DNA of 64,000 nt from Sphingomonas sp. Leaf230 (lineage in GTDB: Bacteria; Pseudomonadota; Alphaproteobacteria; Sphingomonadales; Sphingomonadaceae), in NCBI RefSeq assembly GCF_001421745.1, contig NZ_LMKW01000008.1:125027-189026 (forward strand), read 5' to 3'. Positions 54,014 to 62,879 of the stretch are shown here, one piece after another. The translations under genes and the position numbers were made by a program. The notes beneath the pieces were generated by a model. The model saw nothing but the letters and a program-made list of their open reading frames with translations. It did no database searches and was not told the DNA's origin. The stretch's first letter is position 1. Each line of letters opens with the position of its first letter.

Positions 54014-54319
54014 TTACCAGCTCGACTTCGTGACGCCGGGGATGAGGCCCTTGTTGGCCAGATCGCGCAGCTGAATACGGCAGAGCCGGAACTTGCGGTA
54101 ATAGGCGCGCGGGCGACCGGTCAGCTCGCACCGGTTACGGATGCGGGTCGGGTTCGCGTTGCGCGGCAGTGCCGCCATCTTGAGACGAGCGATCAAACGC
54201 TCACCATCGTCGAGCGTCTTGTCCGCTGCGATAGCCTTCAGTGCCGCGTACTTCGGGGCATACTGCTTGACCATGCGCTTGCGGCGCTCGTTCTTGTTGA
54301 CTGAACTCAGTTTCGCCAT
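54014..54319 (-). CDS. rpsN: 30S ribosomal protein S14
   Basis: The 101-residue, zinc-free type of S14 ([20 protein letters not shown], ending [20 protein letters not shown], with [20 protein letters not shown]). The single Cys pair partners are missing, so it is the C-minus form. It is separated from rplE by a repeat pair. Confidence 0.97.
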   Translation of the reverse strand: MAKLSSVNKNERRKRMVKQYAPKYAALKAIAADKTLDDGERLIARLKMAALPRNANPTRIRNRCELTGRPRAYYRKFRLCRIQLRDLANKGLIPGVTKSSW

Positions 54320-54343
54320 CGACTTAAGTTCTTTCTTTCTTCT

Positions 54344-54473
54344 GCCCCCTCGCCCCTCCGGGGAGAGGGTCGGGGTGAGGGGCAGCCCAGCAGGACCGCG
54401 CCTCCAGTTTTCGGGCGGGGCGAGGGAGACTCACTCCCCCTCACCCCAACCCTCTCCCCGAGGGGAGAGGGAG
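54344..54473. repeat. Inverted-pair palindromic element, family B copy 2
   Basis: CCCCTCGCCCCTCCGGGGAG with AGGGTCGGGGTGAGGGG is mirrored by CCCCTCACCCCAACCCTCTC ending GGGAGAGGGAG. Nearly the same as 38605-38709. It lies between rplE and rpsN. Confidence 0.9.
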
Positions 54474-54477
54474 TTAC

Positions 54478-55098
54478 TTAAGCTGCCTTCTTCTCGTCGG
54501 CAGCGTCGTCTTCGATCGGGAACGGGAAACCGAACAGACGGAGAAGCTCGCGAGCCTCGTCGTCGGTCTTTGCGGTCGTCGTTACGATCACATCCATGCC
54601 GCGGACCTTGTCGACCCGGTCATAGCTGATTTCTGGGAACACGATCTGCTCCTTGATACCGCAGGCATAGTTGCCGCGGCCATCGAAGCTCTTCGGGTTG
54701 AGGCCGCGGAAATCGCGGACGCGGGGAAGAGCGATCGTGATGAAACGGTCGAGAAACTCGTACATGCGCTCGCGGCGAAGGGTGACCTTCACGCCGATCG
54801 GCATGCCCTCACGCAGCTTGAACTGTGCGATCGACTTCTTGGCCTTCGTCACGACAGGCTTCTGGCCGGCGATCAGCTCCATTTCGGAAGCAGCCTGGTC
54901 GACCTTCTTCTTGTCCTGCGTGGCTTCGCCGACGCCCATGTTCAGCACGATCTTGTCGAGCCGGGGGATCTCCATGACGTTCTTGTAACCGAACTTCTCG
55001 GTCATCGCCTTGATGATCGTCTCGTCGTACAGCTTGCGCATGCGTGCGACGTAGACGGTCTCTGCGCCGTTCTGCTCGCCAGTGTTCTGATCAACCAT
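54478..55098 (-). CDS. rplE: 50S ribosomal protein L5
   Basis: Core L5 is evident: [60 protein letters not shown]. It contacts 5S rRNA and P-site tRNA. A short N-terminal addition ([20 protein letters not shown]) and a C-terminal acidic tail ([11 protein letters not shown]) are beyond E. coli L5. Its start overlaps the rplX stop. Confidence 0.97.
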   Translation of the reverse strand: MVDQNTGEQNGAETVYVARMRKLYDETIIKAMTEKFGYKNVMEIPRLDKIVLNMGVGEATQDKKKVDQAASEMELIAGQKPVVTKAKKSIAQFKLREGMPIGVKVTLRRERMYEFLDRFITIALPRVRDFRGLNPKSFDGRGNYACGIKEQIVFPEISYDRVDKVRGMDVIVTTTAKTDDEARELLRLFGFPFPIEDDAADEKKAA

Positions 55099-55408
55099 TG
55101 ATCTTCTCCCCGGTCTTGACGGCGACGCGGACCTTCTTGCCGTCCTGCTCCTCGAAGCGGACGCGGGTCGGCTTGCCGTCGGCGGTCACGTGCGCGACCT
55201 TCGAAATGTGCATCGGTGCTTCCTTGCGGATCAGGCCACCCTGCGGGTCACCCTGAGTCGGCTTGGTGTGGCGCACGGCGATGTTGACGCCCGACACGAC
55301 GACCTTGTCGGTCTTCGGCATGGAGACGGTGACTTCACCGGTCTTGCCCTTGTCCTTGCCGGACAGGACGATGACCTTGTCACCCTTCTTGATACGCTGC
55401 GACGCCAT
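55091..55408 (-). CDS. rplX: 50S ribosomal protein L24
   Basis: From 55408: [20 protein letters not shown] with the KOW motif [20 protein letters not shown], then [20 protein letters not shown] and [12 protein letters not shown]. The 105-residue protein helps start 50S assembly. Its ATG shares a base with the rplN stop. Confidence 0.97.
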   Translation of the reverse strand: MASQRIKKGDKVIVLSGKDKGKTGEVTVSMPKTDKVVVSGVNIAVRHTKPTQGDPQGGLIRKEAPMHISKVAHVTADGKPTRVRFEEQDGKKVRVAVKTGEKING

Positions 55409-55776
55409 TACAGCACCTCCGGCGCAAGGCTGATGATCTTCATGTGCTTCTTGCCGCGCAGCTCGCGAACGACTGGGCCGAAGATACGGGTGCCGATCGG
55501 CTCCTCGTTCTTGTTGACCAGCACCGCGGCGTTGCCGTCGAAGCGGATGACCGTACCGTCTGCACGGCGGATATCCTTGGCGGTACGCACGATCACCGCG
55601 CGGTGAACGTCGCCCTTCTTCACACGGCCACGTGGCTGCGCTTCCTTGATGCTGACGACGATGATGTCGCCAACGCCTGCAACACGACGCTTGGAACCCC
55701 CAAGCACCTTGATGCACTGCACCCGCTTCGCGCCGCTGTTGTCAGCGACGTCGAGATTGGACTGCATCTGGATCAT
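55408..55776 (-). CDS. rplN: 50S ribosomal protein L14
   Basis: 122 residues, starting [20 protein letters not shown], with [20 protein letters not shown] and [20 protein letters not shown]. First gene of the spc group (L14-L24-L5...) after a terminator-like hairpin. Confidence 0.97.
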   Translation of the reverse strand: MIQMQSNLDVADNSGAKRVQCIKVLGGSKRRVAGVGDIIVVSIKEAQPRGRVKKGDVHRAVIVRTAKDIRRADGTVIRFDGNAAVLVNKNEEPIGTRIFGPVVRELRGKKHMKIISLAPEVL

Positions 55777-55827
55777 GGATCCGTATCCCTTCTCTGTCTC
55801 TGGGGTCGATACCGACCGAACCCCGCC

Positions 55828-55864
55828 TAAAAAATCACCCCGCCACGGACGAACCGCAGCGGGG
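55828..55864 (-). terminator. Terminator or attenuator at the S10/spc boundary
   Basis: On the minus strand CCCCGC and GCGGGG (with inner CGG/CCG) form a stem, then TGATTTTTT. It lies between rpsQ and rplN, the boundary of the S10 and spc operons in E. coli. Confidence 0.7.
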
Positions 55865-55944
55865 AGGAGCGACCGCTTAGCCGTTCCCGTTTACGAAAAC
55901 AAGAGCGCAGGAGGTTTCCCCCCTGCCCTCTTAACTCAAACCCA

Positions 55945-56027
55945 TCACCCCAGCGAAAGCTGGGGTATCCCTGTTCGAGCCGATCGCCCTTCACCACGAG
56001 ATCCCAGCTTTCGCTGAGAAGACGGGG
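55945..56027. repeat. Inverted-pair palindromic element, family H
   Basis: CACCCCAGCGAAAGCTGGGG (left) and GATCCCAGCTTTCGCTGAGA (right) are inverted copies, the left arm being a hairpin itself. It lies in the rpsQ-rplN gap. Confidence 0.75.
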
Positions 56028-56043
56028 TTTGGAGCGTACCAGT

Positions 56044-56316
56044 TCAGCCCTCGGCCGAAGCCCGCTCCGGCGTCGCGTGGGTGTTGACCCGCTCGATCAC
56101 CTTCCAGGTCTTCAGCTTGGAGATTGGTGCGGTCTCTTCGATCCGCACGGTCTCGCCCTGCTTGAACTCGTTGCTCTCATCATGAGCATGATACTTCTTC
56201 GAGCGACGGATGATCTTCCCGTAGAGCGGGTGCTTCACCTTACGCTCGACGTTCACGACCACCGTCTTGTCGCCCTTGTCGGACACGACCAGACCGGTCA
56301 GCACGCGCTTCGGCAT
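56044..56316 (-). CDS. rpsQ: 30S ribosomal protein S17
   Basis: From ATG 56316: [20 protein letters not shown], then [20 protein letters not shown] and [20 protein letters not shown]. The 90-residue OB-fold protein binds the 5' domain of 16S rRNA. Last gene of the S10 group. Confidence 0.97.
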   Translation of the reverse strand: MPKRVLTGLVVSDKGDKTVVVNVERKVKHPLYGKIIRRSKKYHAHDESNEFKQGETVRIEETAPISKLKTWKVIERVNTHATPERASAEG

Positions 56317-56326
56317 GATACGTTCC

Positions 56327-56533
56327 TTACTTCGCGGCTTCAGCGCTGGTGCGCTGAGCCTGCAGGGTCTTGATGCGAGCGATGTCGCGGCGGACCTCAC
56401 GAACGCGGCTCGGCTTTTCGAGCTGGTTCGTGGCGGCCTGGAAGCGCAGGTTGAACTGCTCGCGCTTCAGTTCGCCGAGCGACTCCGACAGCTGGTCGTC
56501 GCTCTTGGTCTTCATGTCGTCGATACGAGCCAT
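56327..56533 (-). CDS. rpmC: 50S ribosomal protein L29
   Basis: From 56533: [40 protein letters not shown], then [19 protein letters not shown]. The 68-residue helical hairpin sits at the peptide exit and helps dock trigger factor and SRP. Confidence 0.97.
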   Translation of the reverse strand: MARIDDMKTKSDDQLSESLGELKREQFNLRFQAATNQLEKPSRVREVRRDIARIKTLQAQRTSAEAAK

Positions 56534-56537
56534 GATC

Positions 56538-56972
56538 TTACTCGCCTCCCAGATGCGAGGTGTCGCCCAGGCGGGCAACGACCTTTACCTTGATCGGCAG
56601 CTTCATGGCCGCCCGCTCGAACGCCTCGGCGGCGATCTTGCCGTCGACGCCGTCGAGCTCGAACAGGATCCGACCCGGCTTGACGCGAGCGGCCCAGTAT
56701 TCCGGCGCGCCCTTGCCCTTACCCATGCGGACTTCGGCTGGCTTTCCCGAGACCGGAAGGTCTGGGAAAATGCGGATCCACAAACGCCCCTGGCGCTTCA
56801 TGTGACGCGTGATCGCGCGGCGGGCCGCCTCGATCTGGCGTGCGGTGATCCGGTCGGGTTCCATCGCCTTGAGGCCGTAGGAGCCGAAATTGAGCGAGAA
56901 GCCACTCTTGGCGTCGCCCGAAATCTTGCCCTTGAAGGCCTTCCGGAACTTGGTCTTTTTTGGTTGCAGCAT
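56538..56972 (-). CDS. rplP: 50S ribosomal protein L16
   Basis: 144 residues from [20 protein letters not shown] with [40 protein letters not shown] and [20 protein letters not shown]. It organises the A-site region of the 50S subunit. Confidence 0.97.
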   Translation of the reverse strand: MLQPKKTKFRKAFKGKISGDAKSGFSLNFGSYGLKAMEPDRITARQIEAARRAITRHMKRQGRLWIRIFPDLPVSGKPAEVRMGKGKGAPEYWAARVKPGRILFELDGVDGKIAAEAFERAAMKLPIKVKVVARLGDTSHLGGE

Positions 56973-56987
56973 GTCTGTTCCTGCCCC

Positions 56988-57695
56988 TTAGCGACGATCG
57001 TCGCGCTGCGGCCGCACGCCGGAGGTCTGAGCCTCCATCATGATGCGGTCGTACGACGTCGGATCGTTGCCGAGAATCTCGCCCTTGAAGACCCAGACCT
57101 TCACGCCGCAAACGCCGTAGGACGTGTGCGCCGTAGCCTCGGCATAATCGATGTTCGCGCGCAGCGTGTGCAACGGAACCCGACCCTCACGATAGCTCTC
57201 CGACCGTGCGATCTCGGCGCCGCCAAGACGGCCACCGCAGTTCACCCGGATGCCCTCGGCACCGAGACGCATCGCCGACTGGACCGCACGCTTCATGGCG
57301 CGACGGAAGGCGATACGACGCTCGAGCTGATCGGCGATGCCCTGCGCGACGAGACGCGCATCGACTTCCGGCTTGCGGATCTCGACGATGTTCAGCGACA
57401 CGGTCGACGACGTCATCTTGCCGATCGTCGAACGCAGCTTCTCGATGTCAGCACCCTTCTTGCCGATGATCACGCCGGGGCGTGCAGCGAAGATGGAGAT
57501 GCGGGCCAGCTTGGCCGGACGCTCGATGACCACCTTGGAGATCGCGGCCTGCGGCAGCGTCTTCATGATGAATGCACGGATCTTGAGATCCTCGAGCAGG
57601 AGCCGACCATAGTCGGCGCCTTCGGCGTACCAGCGGCTATCCCAGGTACGGTTGATCTGCAGACGCAGACCGATGGGGTTGCTCTTCTGACCCAT
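56988..57695 (-). CDS. rpsC: 30S ribosomal protein S3
   Basis: Starts [22 protein letters not shown] domain at about residues 40-110 with [21 protein letters not shown]-terminal domain with [20 protein letters not shown] and [20 protein letters not shown]. It forms part of the mRNA entry tunnel. One-base overlap with rplV. Confidence 0.97.
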   Translation of the reverse strand: MGQKSNPIGLRLQINRTWDSRWYAEGADYGRLLLEDLKIRAFIMKTLPQAAISKVVIERPAKLARISIFAARPGVIIGKKGADIEKLRSTIGKMTSSTVSLNIVEIRKPEVDARLVAQGIADQLERRIAFRRAMKRAVQSAMRLGAEGIRVNCGGRLGGAEIARSESYREGRVPLHTLRANIDYAEATAHTSYGVCGVKVWVFKGEILGNDPTSYDRIMMEAQTSGVRPQRDDRR

Positions 57696-58072
57696 TATGC
57701 TTCTTCCTGCTCGCGCACGACGATGCGCAGACGGCTGAATGGCTTGAGAATGCGGGTCGACTTGCCGCGGCCGCGGGTAGCGAAGCGCTTCATCGTGATC
57801 GACTTGCCGACCGAAGCCTCGGCGACGACGAGTGCGTCGACGTCGAGGTTATGGTTGTTCTCGGCGTTGGCGATGGCCGAGGCCAGCACCTTGCGCGCTT
57901 CGATCGCCATGCCCTTGGTCGAGAAGGCGAGGATGTTCATCGCATCGCCGACCTTCTTGCCACGGATCAGCGCAGCCACGAGGCCGAGCTTCTGCGCGGA
58001 ACCACGGATCTGCGTACCGACCGAAAGCGCCTCGTTGTCCGCGACCTTGCGCGGGCTGACTTGCTTAGACAT
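57695..58072 (-). CDS. rplV: 50S ribosomal protein L22
   Basis: 125 residues; ARMLRLV-type core seen as [20 protein letters not shown] and the C-terminal hook [20 protein letters not shown] that lines the exit tunnel. Coupled to rpsS and rpsC by one-base overlaps. Confidence 0.96.
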   Translation of the reverse strand: MSKQVSPRKVADNEALSVGTQIRGSAQKLGLVAALIRGKKVGDAMNILAFSTKGMAIEARKVLASAIANAENNHNLDVDALVVAEASVGKSITMKRFATRGRGKSTRILKPFSRLRIVVREQEEA

Positions 58073-58347
58073 CAGCGCTTGCCCTTCTTGTCGGCGGAGT
58101 GGCCAGGGAAGTAGCGCGTGGGCGCGAACTCACCGAGCTTCATGCCGACCATGTCTTCGTTGACCGAGACGGGCACGAACTTGCGGCCGTTATAGACGTT
58201 GAACGTGAGACCCACGAACGACGGCAGGATCGTCGAGCGACGCGACCAGGTCTTGATCGGCGAACGCGCGTTGGTGTCCTGGGCGGTTTCTGCCTTCTTG
58301 AGCAGATGAAGGTCCACGAAGGGGCCCTTCCAGACTGAACGAGCCAT
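58072..58347 (-). CDS. rpsS: 30S ribosomal protein S19
   Basis: 91 residues from [20 protein letters not shown], with [20 protein letters not shown] and [20 protein letters not shown]. It lies in the 30S head. One base before rplB stop. Confidence 0.97.
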   Translation of the reverse strand: MARSVWKGPFVDLHLLKKAETAQDTNARSPIKTWSRRSTILPSFVGLTFNVYNGRKFVPVSVNEDMVGMKLGEFAPTRYFPGHSADKKGKR

Positions 58348-58348
58348 G

Positions 58349-59188
58349 TTAGCCCTTCCTCTTCGTCGAATGACGCGACCGGATGATCATCTTGTCGGTC
58401 GACTTGTTATGACGCGTGCGCGCACCCTTCGTCGGCTTGCCCCAAGGCGTAACCGGATGACGGCCACCCGAGGTACGGCCTTCACCACCGCCGTGCGGAT
58501 GGTCGACCGGGTTCTTGGCGACGCCGCGCGTCAGAGGACGGATACCCATCCAGCGCGAACGGCCTGCCTTGCCCAGGTTCTGGTTCTGGTTGTCGGGGTT
58601 CGAGACCGCGCCAACCGTCGCCATGCAATCGCTGCGGATGTAGCGCTGCTCGCCCGAGTTCAGGCGGACCATCACCATGCCCTTGTCGCGACCGACGACC
58701 TGCACGTACGTGCCGGCCGAACGGGCGATCTGGCCACCCTTCATCGGCTTCATCTCCACGTTGTGGACGATGGTGCCGACCGGCATCTGACCGAGTTCCA
58801 TGGCATTGCCTGGCTTCACGTCGGTCTTCTTGGCCGCGAGGACCTTGTCGCCGACGGCCAGACGCTGTGGCGCCAGGATGTAGGCGAGTTCCTCGTCCGG
58901 GTACTTGACCAGGGCGATGAACGCGGTGCGGTTGGGATCATACTCGATCCGCTCGACAGTGCCTTCGACGTCCCACTTGCGACGCTTGAAGTCGATGTAG
59001 CGGTACTTCTGCTTGTGACCGCCGGCGATGCCGCGCGAGGTCACATGGCCCTTGTTGTTACGACCGCCGGTCTTGTGCTTACCTTCGGTCAGCGCCTTGA
59101 CGGGGCGACCCTTCCAGAGCGACGACTTGTCGACCAGGATGAGACCGCGGCGTGCCGGCGATGTCGGATTATAATGCTTGAGTGCCAT
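58349..59188 (-). CDS. rplB: 50S ribosomal protein L2
   Basis: 279 residues; [60 protein letters not shown] and [20 protein letters not shown] (with the conserved histidine near the peptidyl transferase centre). Essential for subunit joining. Confidence 0.97.
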   Translation of the reverse strand: MALKHYNPTSPARRGLILVDKSSLWKGRPVKALTEGKHKTGGRNNKGHVTSRGIAGGHKQKYRYIDFKRRKWDVEGTVERIEYDPNRTAFIALVKYPDEELAYILAPQRLAVGDKVLAAKKTDVKPGNAMELGQMPVGTIVHNVEMKPMKGGQIARSAGTYVQVVGRDKGMVMVRLNSGEQRYIRSDCMATVGAVSNPDNQNQNLGKAGRSRWMGIRPLTRGVAKNPVDHPHGGGEGRTSGGRHPVTPWGKPTKGARTRHNKSTDKMIIRSRHSTKRKG

Positions 59189-59192
59189 GGCC

Positions 59193-59507
59193 TCAGATCC
59201 CCGTCGTCACGTCGATGGACTGACCGTCCTTCAACGTCACGATTGCCTTTTTCATGTCGGAGCGCGAGTAGTTCGTGCCCTTCCACTTCTTGGTCTTGCC
59301 CTTCTGGACGAGCGTGTTCACGCCGACGACGTTCACGTCGAACAGCGCCTCTACGGCCGCCTTGATCTCGGGCTTCGTGGCATCGTTCGATACCTTGAAC
59401 ACAACCGCGTTGAACTCCGACAGGGTCGTCGTCTTCTCGGTGATGTGCGGGGCGAGGATAACGTCGTAATGACGATTATCGATGCCCGCCTTCTGCTTCT
59501 TAGCCAT
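59193..59507 (-). CDS. rplW: 50S ribosomal protein L23
   Basis: 104 residues; [20 protein letters not shown] and [20 protein letters not shown] are diagnostic. It sits at the tunnel exit and recruits trigger factor. Overlaps rplD by 8 bases. Confidence 0.96.
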   Translation of the reverse strand: MAKKQKAGIDNRHYDVILAPHITEKTTTLSEFNAVVFKVSNDATKPEIKAAVEALFDVNVVGVNTLVQKGKTKKWKGTNYSRSDMKKAIVTLKDGQSIDVTTGI

Positions 59508-60126
59508 GGAAGCGCGCCTCCAGCTTTTCGACAGCGGCGCGCGTCAGCACCAGCGTGTCATGCTTCAGGATGTCGTAAACGTTCGCGCCGGCGGCCGGCA
59601 TGACGTTCACTTCGTACAGGTTGCCCGCAGCGAATGCGAAGCTGGTGTCGACCATGTCGCCGTCGATGACGAGCGCACGCTTGCCGAAGCCGAGCTTTGC
59701 GAGATCGCCCTGCAGCGTCTTGGTCTTGCCACCCTCGACAGCCAGGCTGTCCATGATGACCAGCGAACCCGCCTTGGCGTGGCTGCTGAGAGCCATCCGC
59801 AGACCGAGCGAGCGAACCTTCTTGTTCAGCGACGGGTTGAAGTCACGGACGCGTGCGCCGTGAGCCTTACCACCACCGATGAACACAGGTGCGCGACGAT
59901 CGCCGTGACGAGCCGTACCGCCGCCCTTCTGGCGACCGAACTTCTTGCCGGTGCGTGCGACGTCTGCGCGCTCACGGGTGCCACGAGCCGTCTCGCGACG
60001 CTTCTCGAGCTGCCAGGTGACGACACGGTGCAGGATGTCGGCGCGCGGATCGAGGCCGAAGACCTCGTCGTTGAGCTCGATGTCCGCTGCGTCAGTGCCG
60101 GCGAAAGATGAAACCTTGATCTTCAC
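59500..60126 (-). CDS. rplD: 50S ribosomal protein L4
   Basis: A GTG start at 60126 is supported by AGGAGG seven bases upstream. The 208-residue protein has [20 protein letters not shown] (the tunnel loop) and [20 protein letters not shown]. In E. coli L4 also autoregulates the S10 operon. Confidence 0.96.
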   Translation of the reverse strand: MKIKVSSFAGTDAADIELNDEVFGLDPRADILHRVVTWQLEKRRETARGTRERADVARTGKKFGRQKGGGTARHGDRRAPVFIGGGKAHGARVRDFNPSLNKKVRSLGLRMALSSHAKAGSLVIMDSLAVEGGKTKTLQGDLAKLGFGKRALVIDGDMVDTSFAFAAGNLYEVNVMPAAGANVYDILKHDTLVLTRAAVEKLEARFHG

Positions 60127-60128
60127 GC

Positions 60129-60875
60129 TCAGCCCTCCTGGCCGTCGGCTGCAGGTGCGTCGGTCGTTTCGGCCGGCGTGTCTGCTGCGGTGTTGCTGTT
60201 TGCGGTCTTGAGACCGGCGGGGAACGGTGCGTCGGCGTGGCGCGCGACCTTCACCGAGTCCTTGACGAAGAGCCAGCCGCCCTTGGAGCCAGGAACCGAA
60301 CCCTTGACGAAAAGGAGACCACGCTCGACGTCGGTCGATACGATCTCGAGGTTCTGCTGGGTGCGATACTTGTCGCCCATGTGGCCGGCCATCTTCTTGT
60401 TCTTGAAGACCTTGCCCGGATCCTGGCGCTGACCGGTCGAACCGAGCGAACGGTGCGAGACCGACACGCCGTGGGTTGCCCGCAGACCGCCGAAGCCCCA
60501 ACGCTTCATGCCGCCCTGGAAGCCCTTACCCTGGGTCTTGCCCTGGATATCGACGATCTGGCCTGCGACGTAATGGTCGGCCGAGATCTCGGCGCCGACG
60601 TCGAGCAGGCCGTCTGCGTTCACGCGGAACTCATGGACGACAGCCTTGGGCTCCACTTCGGCCTTGCCGAAATGGCCGCGCTGCGGCTTTGCGACATTCT
60701 TCGACTTGGCGACACCTGCACCAAGCTGGACGGCAGTGTAGCCGTCACGATCCATTTCGCGAACGGAAACGACCTGATTGCCTTCGAGTGCCAGAACGGT
60801 GACCGGCACGTGCCGACCATCTTCCTGGAACAGGCGGGTCATCCCCATCTTCTTCGCGATCACGCCAGTACGCAT
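60129..60875 (-). CDS. rplC: 50S ribosomal protein L3
   Basis: From 60875: [20 protein letters not shown], with [20 protein letters not shown] and [20 protein letters not shown] (the loop near the peptidyl transferase centre). A C-terminal Ala/Asp/Thr-rich extension of about 30 residues is typical of alphaproteobacteria. AGGAAGGGA precedes the ATG. A 288-base structured spacer separates it from rpsJ. Confidence 0.97.
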   Translation of the reverse strand: MRTGVIAKKMGMTRLFQEDGRHVPVTVLALEGNQVVSVREMDRDGYTAVQLGAGVAKSKNVAKPQRGHFGKAEVEPKAVVHEFRVNADGLLDVGAEISADHYVAGQIVDIQGKTQGKGFQGGMKRWGFGGLRATHGVSVSHRSLGSTGQRQDPGKVFKNKKMAGHMGDKYRTQQNLEIVSTDVERGLLFVKGSVPGSKGGWLFVKDSVKVARHADAPFPAGLKTANSNTAADTPAETTDAPAADGQEG

Positions 60876-61084
60876 GATCTTGTCCCTTCCTAGACAGAGG
60901 CCCCGTCGGACTATTCCTCGGGGGCTTGCGGACCATGTCCGGAGCGTGCTCCATGATGCGTCCACCTGACCCCATCCCCGGCAAAAGCCCTGAATGGAGT
61001 CGGTTCAACCCGGTAAATACGAAACGTGCCCCCGTCCCGGGCTGGTGCTCCTGCAGATGCGGAAGCGTGACGGGGGACGCTGCC

Positions 61085-61104
61085 CCGTCGGTTTTCACCG
61101 ACGG
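61085..61104 (-). promoter_or_regulatory. GAAA-capped hairpin in the rpsJ-rplC spacer
   Basis: As minus-strand RNA, CCGUCGGU and ACCGACGG pair perfectly over 8 bp with a GAAA tetraloop, a stable GNRA hairpin. Likely part of a leader or processing element upstream of rplC. Confidence 0.6.
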
Positions 61105-61123
61105 CGGTATCCCAATGTCGAAC

Positions 61124-61153
61124 GGCGCGGGACCGTTACCGGTCAACCGCGCC
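61124..61153 (-). promoter_or_regulatory. GUAA-capped two-part hairpin after rpsJ
   Basis: As minus-strand RNA, GGCGCGG/CCGCGCC (7 bp) continues past a small internal loop into ACCG/CGGU with a GUAA loop, another GNRA type. It lies 10 bases past the rpsJ stop and has no T-run, so it is not a simple terminator. Confidence 0.6.
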
Positions 61154-61163
61154 GCGCCAGCCC

Positions 61164-61472
61164 TTAGGCGAGCTTGATCTCGACGTCAACGCCAGCGGCG
61201 AGGTCCAGCTTCATCAGCGCATCGACCGTCTGCGGCGTCGGCTGGACGATATCCAGCATACGCTTGTACGTGCGCACCTCGAACTGCTCGCGCGACTTCT
61301 TGTCGATGTGCGGGCCGCGGTTCACGGTGAACTTTTCGATGCGCGTCGGAAGGGGAATCGGACCGCGGATGAGCGCGCCGGTGCGGCGTGCGGTGTCGGC
61401 GATGTCGCCAGTGGCCTGATCGAGCACACGGTGATCGAACGCCTTCAGACGAATGCGGATATTGCTGTCCAT
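61164..61472 (-). CDS. rpsJ: 30S ribosomal protein S10
   Basis: From 61472: [20 protein letters not shown], with [20 protein letters not shown] and [20 protein letters not shown]. The 102-residue protein is the NusE partner in antitermination and a 30S head component. Upstream in-frame codons to 61547 are not family sequence. Confidence 0.97.
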   Translation of the reverse strand: MDSNIRIRLKAFDHRVLDQATGDIADTARRTGALIRGPIPLPTRIEKFTVNRGPHIDKKSREQFEVRTYKRMLDIVQPTPQTVDALMKLDLAAGVDVEIKLA

Positions 61473-61623
61473 AGTCCCTACCGATGCGAAAGAGCGGGCC
61501 CGTTTCCGGGCTCTTGCTGGTTGATGTTTAAACCGAAGGCGGGCCATTACGGGAGAGTCGGCGAAAACGCAACTAGGGGGAGCGGATTTTCCGGGAAGCG
61601 GGCGACATCGAAGCGCGCCCCGC

Positions 61624-61767
61624 CCTCCCCCTCCGTCACCTTCGGCGCCACCTCCCCCTTGCGGGGGAGGATTGAAGATGTTGACGCTCTCCCGCTAAGA
61701 TTGCCCCACTACTCGATCCTCCCCCGCCAGGGGGAGGTGGCACGCGAAGCGTGACGGAGGGGGAGGC
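61624..61767. repeat. Inverted-pair palindromic element, family A copy 3 (left of DUF559)
   Basis: Left unit 61624-61673 (CTCCGTCACCTTCGGCGCCA, CTCCCCCTTGCGGGGGAGG); right unit 61714-61767 (CCTCCCCCGCCAGGGGGAGG, GGCACGCGAAGCGTGACGGA). The right unit ends GGGGGAGGCAAGCG directly before the ATG at 61773, giving that gene its Shine-Dalgarno. Confidence 0.9.
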
Positions 61768-61772
61768 AAGCG

Positions 61773-62147
61773 ATGAAGCTCGAAGGATCCATACCCGGCC
61801 GCGACAACGCCAAGCGCTTGCGAAAACAGATGACCCCGCCGGAGATAGCCCTCTGGCTAGCGCTACGTGCCAATGAGGAAGGCCTACGCTTCCGCAGACA
61901 ACACGCCGCGGGCCTTTACGTCCTGGACTTCTACTGCGCCCCAGCCCGACTCGCGATCGAAGTCGACGGCGAAGCCCACAACCACGGCAAACGCCCTGAA
62001 CGAGACGCAGCGCGAGAGGCATGGCTAACAGCCCAAAACATCCAAGTCCTCCGATACCCAACCCGCGAAATGCTAGTCAACCTCGACGACGTCATCCGCC
62101 AGATCACGTCCGTCGCGCTCCAACGCCGAACCATCATCGAGAGCTAA
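61773..62147 (+). CDS. DUF559 (Vsr-like) endonuclease-fold protein (124 aa)
   Basis: The protein has the DUF559 pattern: NAKRLRKQMTPPEIALWLAL, then FRRQHAAGLYVLDFYCAPAR, the catalytic-type core LAIEVDGEAHNH and WLTAQNIQVLRYPTREML. This is a restriction-endonuclease-like fold related to very-short-patch repair nucleases, with Asp and Glu-x-Asp in the metal-binding positions. The biological role of the family is not established. It is on the strand opposite to the ribosomal genes, inserted between tuf and rpsJ, with family A palindromes on both sides. Confidence 0.88.
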   Translation: MKLEGSIPGRDNAKRLRKQMTPPEIALWLALRANEEGLRFRRQHAAGLYVLDFYCAPARLAIEVDGEAHNHGKRPERDAAREAWLTAQNIQVLRYPTREMLVNLDDVIRQITSVALQRRTIIES

Positions 62148-62149
62148 TC

Positions 62150-62313
62150 GCCCCCTCCCCTCCGACGCCTTCGGCGCCACCTCCCCCTTGCGGGGGAGGA
62201 TTGGCTGCGCCGGGGTGATCGCGGAGCGACACTAGCTGACGCCCCAAGCGCGAGCATGAGATCCTCCCTCGCCGGGGGGAGGTGGCACGCGAAGCGTGAC
62301 AGACGGGGAGGCA
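62150..62313. repeat. Inverted-pair palindromic element, family A copy 4 (right of DUF559)
   Basis: Left unit 62150-62202 (CGCCACCTCCCCCTTGCGGG) and right unit 62260-62313 (CCTCGCCGGGGGGAGGTGGC, ACGCGAAGCGTGACAGACGG). It starts three bases after the DUF559 stop codon, so the gene is bracketed by this and the pair at 61624. Confidence 0.9.
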
Positions 62314-62426
62314 ACACGACATCGGCGATTTACCCACCGACGGCGTGATCAATCCATTTTCGCAGTCTGAACGTGTTCATCATCAATCGGCGCATAAGAG
62401 CCGCATAGCTCCCACCCCACTCAAAA

Positions 62427-62717
62427 TCAGTTTCCCGCCGAAGAGCCGCTAGAATCCCAGTTACGGACAACCAAGAGAGTCATTGCAAACAGAACGACGA
62501 GATAAGCGGTAGTATATACAGGAAACGGTACAGCTGAACCGAAAGGCTCGGTAAGCATAATGATCGGCGCCGTAAAAGCCATGACGACCCACCAGCCGAT
62601 ATCGGCATCATATTGCCAATTCAGCACACGGCTAAGAGTAATGACCGCCGGAACAATCCATAGGTAGCCAGTGATCCATACCAGCAACGTTTGACGTCTT
62701 GGCCGCTGAATTATCAT
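62427..62717 (-). CDS. Small three-helix membrane protein (96 aa)
   Basis: Three hydrophobic segments (residues about 10-29, 42-56, 68-84: VWITGYLWIVPAVITLSRVL, WWVVMAFTAPIIMLTEPF, YTTAYLVVLFAMTLLVVRNW) suggest an inner-membrane protein. Base composition is visibly more AT-rich than in its neighbours, a sign of transfer. No family recognised. It lies between the DUF559 cassette and tuf on the ribosomal strand. About 110 bases to its left show nothing. Confidence 0.6.
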   Translation of the reverse strand: MIIQRPRRQTLLVWITGYLWIVPAVITLSRVLNWQYDADIGWWVVMAFTAPIIMLTEPFGSAVPFPVYTTAYLVVLFAMTLLVVRNWDSSGSSAGN

Positions 62718-62807
62718 ACTGTTCTATGCGCACCACAAGCGGAGTCGGGCAAGTCAGTTCGCCCAAAAGGTGCGCGATAGCGCCTCAGCAACCCGGTCGC
62801 CCCCCAA

Positions 62808-62850
62808 AAAAACACGAAAAAGCCCGGCCTCTCTCGCGAGAAGCCGGGCT
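62808..62850 (-). terminator. tuf terminator
   Basis: On the minus strand AGCCCGGC and GCCGGGCT (with inner TCTC/GAGA) form a hairpin 30 bases past the tuf stop, followed by TTTTCGTGTTTTTTT. Confidence 0.92.
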
Positions 62851-62879
62851 CTTCGATCAACTCCCGAAGGAGCAGATGC

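Noticed and set aside
56370..58163. 597-codon plus-strand frame through rpmC-rpsS
   Set aside because: Antisense to six certain ribosomal protein genes; low-complexity Arg/Ser/Leu reading.
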